IMG/VR virus record: IMGVR_UViG_3300020469_000197
Location: 1-28,301 of that record
Reading direction: 5' to 3' (one strand)
DNA length: 28,301 bases
From: a virus
Numbering within the stretch: position 1 is the first letter of the stretch; each line of letters opens with the position of its first letter. Below the pieces are notes generated by a model that did no database searches, was not told the DNA's origin, and saw only the letters and a program-made list of their open reading frames with translations. Made by a program: the position numbers and the translations under genes. This document shows positions 1 to 8,800 of the stretch, in pieces.

Positions 1-1
1 T

Positions 2-430
2 CATAATTTACAGTTTTGGAACTGTATGGATTATGGGGTTGTAGCAGTGCAAAAGCAATTTGTTGGGTCAATGCACTATGAAGTCGCAACAAGGGACTAT
101 GGGACCCAGAAAGGCACTTATATTTGCACTTTAGACAACTATCACCAAGATGTAGACACGGTTGACTACTCAACAAGTGAAAATCCATCTGAACACAAGT
201 CTCATAACCTCATTGAACTCGACACAGGGCAGTTTTGCCTCTATCCAAACAATCGAACTCGTATTTTTGACAACAGTTTAACACCAGAAGTACCCAAAAC
301 ACCTGATTTTAAGGTTTCGACTGTATTTTACCAAGTTGAGAACGGACATGACCGTGATGGACTCGGAAATGATGAAAATTATTTTTGGAAAACGTCGAAA
401 GAACGTAAAAATGACTCAGAAATCGCCTAA
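2..430 (+). CDS. Conserved phage protein of unknown function, 5'-truncated by the window
   Basis: The frame is open from base 2 and adds HNLQFWNC before the first ATG at base 26. That ATG has no Shine-Dalgarno sequence, so I read this as the last 142 codons of a longer gene rather than a gene starting at 26. The protein is soluble-looking and rich in aromatic, Asp and His residues, with no membrane segment or signal peptide. I do not recognise a catalytic motif. The composition (HNLQFWNC, a TRDYGT stretch, an EHKSHN stretch, LYPNNR) recalls a conserved unknown protein of T4-like cyanophages, but that is from memory. Its codons differ from everything downstream: Arg is mostly CGT/CGA and Asp is often GAC, while the structural genes use AGA/AGG and T-ending codons. 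It is separated from the structural operon by a terminator. Function is unassigned. Confidence 0.7.
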   Translation, partial: HNLQFWNCMDYGVVAVQKQFVGSMHYEVATRDYGTQKGTYICTLDNYHQDVDTVDYSTSENPSEHKSHNLIELDTGQFCLYPNNRTRIFDNSLTPEVPKTPDFKVSTVFYQVENGHDRDGLGNDENYFWKTSKERKNDSEIA

Positions 431-444
431 AGGGCGATTTTTTT
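420..444 (+). terminator. Rho-independent terminator after the unknown gene
   Basis: AATCGCC (421-427) pairs with GGCGATT (433-439), extended by one A-T pair. The loop is five bases, and a run of seven T follows (438-444). The TAA stop of the upstream gene (428-430) lies in the hairpin loop, so the last codons form the left arm of the stem. It separates the upstream gene from the late structural operon. Confidence 0.85.
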
Positions 445-455
445 ATGTTTTTTTG

Positions 456-463
456 TCTAAATA
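456..463 (+). promoter_or_regulatory. Possible secondary late promoter, TCTAAATA
   Basis: TCTAAATA differs from the T4 late octamer TATAAATA at one position and contains CTAAATA. It lies 26 bases upstream of a perfect octamer and 12 bases after the terminator T-run. In DNA this AT-rich a one-mismatch match is expected fairly often, so it could be chance. Confidence 0.3.
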
Positions 464-481
464 AAGAATTAAGACTTTAAG

Positions 482-489
482 TATAAATA
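482..489 (+). promoter_or_regulatory. T4-type late promoter for gp25-gp6-gp7
   Basis: An exact TATAAATA octamer, the T4 late-promoter element read by the phage late sigma factor gp55, ends 27 bases before the gp25 ATG. It sits in the 86-base gap between the upstream stop codon and gp25. The same octamer occurs at two other gene-group boundaries in this window, which argues against chance. No host-type -35 box is evident. Confidence 0.75.
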
Positions 490-516
490 AATCTAGCAAA
501 CTGTTTACTAAATTGA

Positions 517-915
517 ATGAAAACTAGGGTATCTAGGTCATTTAAGGATATTAGCTTATCATTTACACCTCATCCAGTCACAAAAGACCTTACAGTTATT
601 AAAGATGCGAACGCAATTAAGAGATCTGTAAGAAATTTAGTGCAAACTATTCCTAGAGAGAGGTTTTTTAACCCAAATTTAGGAACAGACATAAGAGGTA
701 GTCTTTTTGACTTTGTTGATTTTGGTACTGCATCAGTTATCCAACAACAAATTCAAACTACGATTGAAAATTACGAACCAAGAGTCGATAATTTGGAAAT
801 TGAAGTCTTTCCTAGACCAGATCAGAACGAATTTGAAGTAAATATATATTTTGACATTGTAGGACAACAGTTTCCCTCTCAAGCATTTCAATTCATATTA
901 GAAGCCACAAGATAA
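517..915 (+). CDS. gp25: Baseplate wedge subunit gp25
   Basis: This 132-residue protein has the same length as T4 gp25, the small wedge protein at the inner baseplate that helps seat the sheath and tube. Family signatures are visible: the RERFFNPNLGTDIRGSLFD block at about residues 47-65 and the conserved Glu-Pro-Arg triad at 87-89, shared by gp25, P2 gpW and TssE of type VI secretion. The C-terminal half is strand-rich, as in the family. The ATG at 517 is the first after the late promoter. There is no clear Shine-Dalgarno sequence ahead of it, so initiation may rely on the AT-rich leader. gp6 starts one base after its stop codon. All Arg codons I checked are AGA or AGG. Assignment is firm. 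Confidence 0.95.
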   Translation: MKTRVSRSFKDISLSFTPHPVTKDLTVIKDANAIKRSVRNLVQTIPRERFFNPNLGTDIRGSLFDFVDFGTASVIQQQIQTTIENYEPRVDNLEIEVFPRPDQNEFEVNIYFDIVGQQFPSQAFQFILEATR

Positions 916-916
916 T

Positions 917-2887
917 ATGCCATTTACTAAATTTTCAAACTTAGACTTTGATCAAATAAAGACTTCGATTAAAGATTATCTACGTTCAAACTCAGATTTT
1001 ACTGATTTTGACTTTGAAGGATCTAATTTTTCAGTTTTAATTGATACTTTAGCATATAATACTTACATAACTGCTGTTAACTCCAATTTGGTTGTTAATG
1101 AATCGTTTTTAGACTCTGCAACGGTAAGAGAAAACGTAGTTTCACTGGCAAGAAACATTGGATATGTTCCTAGATCTAGAACTGCAGCAAAGGCAACTAT
1201 ATCATTTAATATTTCTAATTCAGAAGCATTTACTCAAGATAATGCACCATCTACAGTAACTCTTAAAGCAGGTTTGGTATGTATTGGCACTGGCGGTAAT
1301 ACCACATATACATTTTGTACACCAGAAGATATAACAACTACTGTAATATTAGGTTCATCTACAACTTCTGAAAATCCAACCACTGGAGTAGAAACAACGT
1401 CTTTTAATGGTTATACTGCAGCATTTAATGATATTGAAGTTTTACAAGGAACATTTTTACAAAAATCATTTGTTGTTGATGGATCTTTGGATCAAAGATT
1501 TATATTAGACAACCCATTTATCGATACTTCAACGATTATTGTATATGTAAAGGACAACTCAGAAGATGTTGATAGAGGAGTTTTATTTACTAAGATAGAC
1601 AATATTTTAAATATAAAACCATCATCTACAACATTCTTATTACAAGAAGTTCAAGATGAAAGATATGAACTTCTTTTTGGTGATGGTACTTTTGGCAAAA
1701 AATTAGAAAATGGTAAAACAATTAATGTTAGTTACATTATTACTGACGGAAAAGAAGGTAATGGTCCATCATCATTTTCTTTTGCAGGAACTGTAGAAAG
1801 TTCTTCTGGAGTGAATGCTAATTTAGCATCTAGTCCAACTATAAGTGTAATTTCTAGTGCCTCTAATGGCGGCAATATAGAGTCTGTAGACTCTATTAAG
1901 TACTTTGCCCCTAGATTGTATTCCTCACAGTATAGGGCGGTTACAGCAAGGGATTATGAGGCAATAATACAACAAGTTTACCCAAATACTGAGAGTGTAT
2001 CAGTCGTTGGTGGAGAAGAAATAGATCCACCTCAGTTTGGAACTGTCTTTATTACAATAAAACCACAAAATGGAGAATTTGTATCAGATTTTGACAAGGA
2101 AAGAATATTATCAGATTTAAAAAATTATTCTCTAACAGGAATAAATCAAAAAATAGTTGATCTTAAGATTCTTCATATAGAATTAGAATCCTTCATTTAT
2201 TATAATTCATCAAAAGTTAAGACTATAAATGGATTAAAAACAAATGTTGTTAATGGACTCACAGAATACTCTAAGTCTACAGAAATCAATAAATTTGGTG
2301 GTAGATTTAAATATAGTAAAGTTTTGAGTGTAATTGATAATATAGAAGATTCTATAACTTCAAACATAACAAGAGTAAGAATTAGAAGAAATTTAAATGC
2401 TCTTATTAATCAATTTGCACAATATGAACTTTGTTTTGGTAATCAATTCAATGTTAAACCAGAAGGATTAAATATTAAAAGTACTGGATTTACAATTTCT
2501 GGAGTATCATCGACAGTATATTTTTCAGACACGCCAAATGCTGATAAGAAAACAGGAGTAATTTCTATTGTTAGAAGAGATGCTGTTGATGGTGAAAAAA
2601 TAGTTATTGTTGAAAATGCAGGAACTGTTGACTACATAAAAGGTGAGATTAATTTAACAACTATCAATATAACATCAACTATTAAACCAAATAATGTTAT
2701 AGAGGTTCAAGCATTCCCAGAATCGAATGATATCATAGGACTTCAGGATTTATATTTAAAATTTAACATCGCTGAGAGTGCGATAAATATGGTTAAGGAT
2801 ACTATTTCATCAGGTGATCAGATATCTGGTGTTGGGTTTAAGGTTACTTCAAGTTACACAAACGGAGAATTAATAAGAGGATTATGA
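917..2887 (+). CDS. gp6: Baseplate wedge subunit gp6
   Basis: This 656-residue protein is close to T4 gp6 (about 660), the wedge protein that dimerises to form the continuous ring of the baseplate. The N-terminus (FSNLDFDQIKTSIKDYLRS, residues 5-23) is typical of gp6. A baseplate J-like core follows, with the FGDGTFGKKL motif at about residues 253-262 and a Gly-rich turn (GKEGNG). The RAVTARDYEAII motif lies near 341-352, and a strand-rich block follows it. It is equivalent to P2 gpJ and T6SS TssF. It starts one base after gp25 and its last four bases overlap the start of the gp7-like gene, which suggests translational coupling. The C-terminal 170 residues look like an all-beta appendage and I do not recognise their fold. 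No truncation or frameshift is seen. Confidence 0.93.
   Translation: MPFTKFSNLDFDQIKTSIKDYLRSNSDFTDFDFEGSNFSVLIDTLAYNTYITAVNSNLVVNESFLDSATVRENVVSLARNIGYVPRSRTAAKATISFNISNSEAFTQDNAPSTVTLKAGLVCIGTGGNTTYTFCTPEDITTTVILGSSTTSENPTTGVETTSFNGYTAAFNDIEVLQGTFLQKSFVVDGSLDQRFILDNPFIDTSTIIVYVKDNSEDVDRGVLFTKIDNILNIKPSSTTFLLQEVQDERYELLFGDGTFGKKLENGKTINVSYIITDGKEGNGPSSFSFAGTVESSSGVNANLASSPTISVISSASNGGNIESVDSIKYFAPRLYSSQYRAVTARDYEAIIQQVYPNTESVSVVGGEEIDPPQFGTVFITIKPQNGEFVSDFDKERILSDLKNYSLTGINQKIVDLKILHIELESFIYYNSSKVKTINGLKTNVVNGLTEYSKSTEINKFGGRFKYSKVLSVIDNIEDSITSNITRVRIRRNLNALINQFAQYELCFGNQFNVKPEGLNIKSTGFTISGVSSTVYFSDTPNADKKTGVISIVRRDAVDGEKIVIVENAGTVDYIKGEINLTTINITSTIKPNNVIEVQAFPESNDIIGLQDLYLKFNIAESAINMVKDTISSGDQISGVGFKVTSSYTNGELIRGL
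2875..2880 (+). promoter_or_regulatory. Ribosome binding site for the gp7-like gene
   Basis: AAGAGG lies three bases ahead of the ATG at 2884, inside the end of gp6. Together with the ATGA overlap it supports 2884 as the true start of the giant gene, although the spacing is short. Confidence 0.5.
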
Positions 2888-5800
2888 TAAGTACGGGTAT
2901 TGATAAAAGAGTTAAAGTTCATCAAATAATTGAAAACCAACTTCCAGAGTTTATATTATCTGAAAGTCCAAAAACTGCGGATTTTTTAAAACAATATTAT
3001 ATTTCTCAGGAGTATACTGGTGGTCCTATAGACTTAGTAGATAATCTTGATCAATATTTAAAATTAGATAACTTAACTCCAGAAGTTATTAGTGGAGCAA
3101 CAAAATCAACGGGAATAACTACTGCTGGTGCTACTACAATTTCAGTTAAGACTACAAAAGGATTTCCAAATGAGTATGGATTATTAAGAATAGGAAGTGA
3201 AGTTATAAGTTATACTGGAATAACAACAAATACTTTTACTGGTTGTCAGCGTGGATTTAGTGGAATAACATCATACAGAGATAGTAATAATCCATCAGAA
3301 TTAATTTTTTCAGACTCATCTGCAGCATCTCATGTTAATGGATCTAGTGTAGATAATCTAAGTGCATTATTCTTACAAGAATTTTATAAAAAATTAAAGA
3401 AAACTTTTACACCCGGATTAGAGAATTCCGATTTTATATCAGATTTAGATGTAAATAATTTTATAAAAGAGGCAAGAACATTTTATGAATCAAAAGGTAC
3501 AGAAGAATCCTTTAGAATTTTATTTAATGTTTTATATGGAGTAACTCCAAAAGTAATTGATCTTGAAAAATACTTAGTAAAACCATCCTCTGCAAAATAT
3601 ATAAGACGTGAAAGAATAGTAGCAGAAAGATTATCTGGAGATCCTTTAAAATTACAAGGACAAACAATAACTCGATCAACTGATTCACAAACTACAGCTT
3701 CAATTTCTGAAGTTGAAGTATTGACTGGAATAATTGGAGTAACTACTATAAGTGATTATTATACTTTAGATATTTTTGTTGGATATAATGATGAGGAATT
3801 TATAACTGGAACATTTAATGTAACAGGAAAAACCAAAGTAATTAATCCTATAAGTATTGGATCATCAGTTATAACAGTTGATTCTACCATTGGTTTTGGA
3901 GCAACAGGCACAGTAATTGCTGGTGTTAATACGAGTATTACATATACTGATAAAACTATAAATCAATTTTTAAATTGTTCTGGTATTAATACATCTATAA
4001 TTTTAGGTTCTGATCTTATTGTGGATGATAAAGTATTTGGATATGAGAATGGAGATTTAACAAAAAAAGTCGAATTAAGATTATCAGGAGTTTTAAAGGA
4101 GTTTGTACCATCTTCTAATAATAAATTATCACTAGAAGGAGAAACAATAGATATTAAAAGTGTTGGAGAATTAATTAAAAATCCAACTACAGATAAATCT
4201 CAAAAAGAAATATTTGCAAATTCTTGGATTTATAATACTTCTAGCACTTATAAAATCGTAGAAGGAACTAAAGGTGATTTAGCTCAGTTTACATTATCTT
4301 CTACTATTGACAAATCAAGTTTAAAAAAGGGTGATAGTATTGAATTTTTAGAAAAAACCAGTGATCCATTTTCTTTAGGAAAAATTATTGATACTTCAAC
4401 AATTAAAGAAATAAATCAATCTGGAAATTATGTAGAATTAACAAAAACAATAAAAGATTTAACAGGTAATAAATTATATTCAATTAGAAGATCTCTCAAA
4501 AAGGCATCTAGTAGTTTTGATCTTCTTGAATTTGGGAATAATATACTAACTTCAGATGTTCAAAATGTATATAATGAATCTGATGAAAATTTATATGTAG
4601 CAAGTGGTTCTTTACCATCATATACAATTGGTAAAGATATTTCTAGAGTTAGTATTTCTTCAATAACTGAAAATGATACAATACAAGATTATAATTCAGT
4701 AACTAAAAAGTATTCGACTATATCATTTTCTGTAGATGATGTTCCTTTTGTAACGGGAGATAAGGTCTATTATAGTCCTGAAGGTAATCCTTTAGTTGGA
4801 ATATCTTCAGGAGTTTATTATGTTAAAAATATTGGAAAAAATAAAATAAAATTATATCAATCACCCGCATTTATTAATTCTAATTCTTTTATTGAATTTG
4901 GAGTTCCAGTAATTACCACTACTGCACATTCATTTACTCTAAACAATCAATATGACAAAAAGATTACTTCTCAGAAAATATTAAAAAAATTTCCTATAGA
5001 GGTTAAGCAAAATTTAGGTAAAAATGTAAAAACAATTCCTGGACCTGTAGGAATGTTGAAAGATGGTGTTGAAATTGAGAATGCTAGATCTGAGGATAGT
5101 ATTTTTTATGGTTCAATAAGTAATTTTTCATCTGTTGGATTTGGTACTGACTATGATGTTATTAATCCCCCTTTAATAGATATAGTTTCTTCTGGATCAA
5201 CACAGGCACTTGCAAGTCCTGTGATAAGTGGTGATATAAGAGAAATACTGGTTGATAATCAGGAATTTGATATAGAAAGTGTAGAATCGTTAAGAATAGT
5301 TGGTGGGAATAGTGGAGAAGCAATATTATTACCAATTGTTGCAAAAAGAAATAGAGTCTTAGAATTTAGTGGAGTAACATCCTCTTTTGGTGGTGGAATT
5401 GATACTAATGAAGAAACTTTAACATTCATAAAACCACATAATTTGGTTAGTGGTCAAGCTCTAATTTACGATAGAAATAAAAATACACAATTAGGAATTG
5501 GAACTTTTAAGGGCAATAATCTAACATCTTCAGAATTTTTAATAGATGGACAACCATATTGGCCAGAAGTTATTGGACTATCAACAGTTAGACTCTATAA
5601 AAGTGAAAATGATTATATTAGTGGAATAAACACTGTAGGATTTACTGAGATTGCAAAGGATGGTATTCATAAATTTAGAATAAAGGATGCTAAAAATCAT
5701 TTAACTGGTGTTAGAGTTATACAATCGGGTCAACCATATGTAAGTAGAAAAGTTTATGCTAATTCATCTACGGGTATATCTACACAAAAATCAACAGTTA

Positions 5801-8800
5801 CTTTTAATAATCATGGATTCTCTGATGGTGAGTTAGTTACATATCAAGCAAGTGTTGGATTAGGATCTACAACACCACAATCCATATCTGGATTGACGAC
5901 TACAAATCAGTATAAAGTCATTAAACTTGATGATGATACTTTTAGATTATCAAATGCAGGTGTTGGTGGAACTGACAGTACTGAGTTTATTAGTAAAAAA
6001 TATGTTTCTTTCAAATCTAAAGGAACTGGATATCAATTGTTTAAATATCCTGATATAGAAATAACTATAGATGCTTTATATTCTGTATCTACATCTGATA
6101 AAATTGTTTTAACTCCAGTAGTTCAAGGAAGAATATTAGATGTATCTTTATACAATAAAGGAATGGGATATGGTAGTAAAGATATTATCAATTATGAAAA
6201 TAAACCTAATGTTGATATTAAAAATGGAACACCAAGAACTGATAAAAATATCACTCCTTCTTTGAATGCTTTAATAGTTAATGGAGAAATATCTACTGTT
6301 AATATTCAAGATGGTGGTGATGAATATTATTCAACTCCTGATTTAGAGGTTATTGGAGATGGAGTAGGTGCTAAACTAAGAGCAGTTGTTGATAGAGATG
6401 AAAATTCAGCAACATATTTAAAAATTATCAATGTTATCATTATAAATGGTGGATCTAATTACACCTTTGATGAGACAAGAATAAATGTGATTCCAAGAGG
6501 AAAAAATGCAGTATTTAATCTGTCAATTGATAAATTAAATTTAAATAATATTCAAACAATCAGACCCTATAAAGCAAAATACTCTAATCAAAAATTAATT
6601 TCTTCTAATGATAGTTTAAAATTCTCAGTTGTTGGATACTCAACTCAAATAGGAGAAAGTCAATATGGTCAATTACCTGGTAGTCACTCTCCCATAATTG
6701 GATGGGCATATGATGGAAATCCAATTTATGGTCCATTTGGATATAGTGATCCTTTGAATAGTTCATCTACTATAAAAATATTAAAAACAGGATATTCTTT
6801 AAATTCTACAATTGAAAATAGATCAGACCTATCTTTCGCTGATGGATTCTTTGCAGATGATTATTCATATACTCCATCATCTACTACAGATTTAGATGAA
6901 CATAATGGTAGATTTTGTAAAACTCCCGAATATCCAAATGGTGTTTATGCTTATTTTGTTAGTATAAACACGACAACAAAAGAACCAGAATATCCTTATT
7001 TTGTAGGACATACCTATAGATCACTACCAGAAACTTTAGATACTGAATCTACACTATCACAATCATTTGATTTTAATAATTCAAATTTAGTTAGAAATAC
7101 TTTCCCATATAAATTATCTGATGAATTTGCTGATAATGATTTTATTGTTGAATCTGACGAATTACTGACACAATTAACTAAAGTTACTGCTGTAAGTCAA
7201 GGTAAAGTAGATTCTTTAAATATTATCAAATCTGGAGACAATTATAAAATTGGTGATAATTTAACTTTTGATAATACTGATACAGATGGAAGTGGTGTTA
7301 GTGCTTCTGTTTCTAAATTGGAGGGTAAATCTATATTTAATATTGATACTTCTTATGAATCTCTAAACAATGTATCTTTTGTTTGGAAGAATCAAAACAC
7401 AGTTTCAGTATTTGTTCCGAATACACATCAATTATCAATCGGAAATAATTTAGAAGTATCTGGATTAACAACAGATATCTCATCATTAGATGGAATATCT
7501 TTATCAGGAAATAAAATAGTATCTGGTATCACTACAGAGAGTACAGTTTTATATAAACAACTTGCTTCAAACGCAACTGCTGGTGTAGTAACTGACATTT
7601 ATGTTTATCAAACAAATGTAATTTCTGTTGGTAGTAGTGTTGGAATAGGAACTGAAAAACTATTAGTTCTTAATAAATTTGATGATAGAAATATTTTAAG
7701 AGTTAAAAGAGGTGTAACTGGAACGGCACATACTCTATCATCGAAAGTAAATTTAATTCCTAGTTTCTTTGATATTAACTTTAAAACCAACTCATTTACT
7801 TCTAAGGTAGATGATATTGTTTATTTCAATCCCAGACAATCTATAGGAGTAGCAACTACAGTTGGTATATCTACAGCAATAACTGTATCTGTTGGAGATA
7901 CTTCAAGACAAGTATCTATTCCAGCACAAAGCATATATTTACCAAATCATCCATTTAAAACTGGACAATCAGTTACTTTTAGTAGAGGTTCTGGAGGATC
8001 AGCTATTTCTGTTTCTAGAGATGGATCAGTGGGTCAACAATTTAGTTTGCCATTATCAGGAACTAGTCAAGATGTATTCGTTATTAATAAATCTAAAGAT
8101 TATATTGGAATTGTAACTCAAGTTGGGTTGACAACAACTAATGGATTATTCTTTAGAACTAATGGGGATAATTATTTTGATTATTCAATTGAATCTAATT
8201 TCACACAAGTAACTGGAAATTTAGAAAGAATAAATTCAAAAGTTACTTTAACAACATCTCATAGTTTACTTGCGGGAGATATTGTTAGTTTAAATGTAAA
8301 ACCAAACCAATCAGTTGGTATTGGAACTTCTGTTTCTGCTAGAGTTAAGTATAATACTTTAACTGATAGTTTGTTGATAAATGAAATTGGATTTAATTCT
8401 GGAATTAATACAACTACAAATACAATAACTTTAAATTCTCATGAATTAAATACTGGGGATAAAGTTTATTATGATGCCGTAGAGGTAGCTAGTGGATTAG
8501 AAACTGGAGGTTATTTCGTTTATAAAATTAGTGATAATGAAATAAAATTATCAGAAACTTTATATAATTCTAAGATCATACCACCAAAAGTTGTAAATCT
8601 AGTGTCCATCGGTGCAACACATACACTATCTTTAATTAATCCTCCAATTTCAGTTACAAGGAACAATAATTTAGTTTTTGATATATCAGATTCATCTTTA
8701 TCTGGTTTTGAGTTTAAAATATATCAAGATCAAAATTTTGATAATGATTTTGTTTCTACAGGAGCAACAACAACTAATGTTGTTTCTACTTCTGGGACAA

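Noticed and set aside
5162-5344. Minus-strand open frame of 60 codons, and similar minus-strand frames at 7608, 10236, 13227, 14460, 15676, 18775, 20266, 21247, 22384, 23860 and 24850
   Set aside because: All lie entirely or almost entirely opposite strongly supported plus-strand structural genes. Their translations are low-complexity mirrors of the Gly/Thr/Ser-rich coding sequence, with no recognisable domain and no gap or promoter around them.
7892-8116. Plus-strand 74-codon frame inside the gp7-like gene, and a 61-codon one at 13889
   Set aside because: Both are out-of-frame overlaps inside an intact giant reading frame, with no ribosome binding site and no recognisable product.
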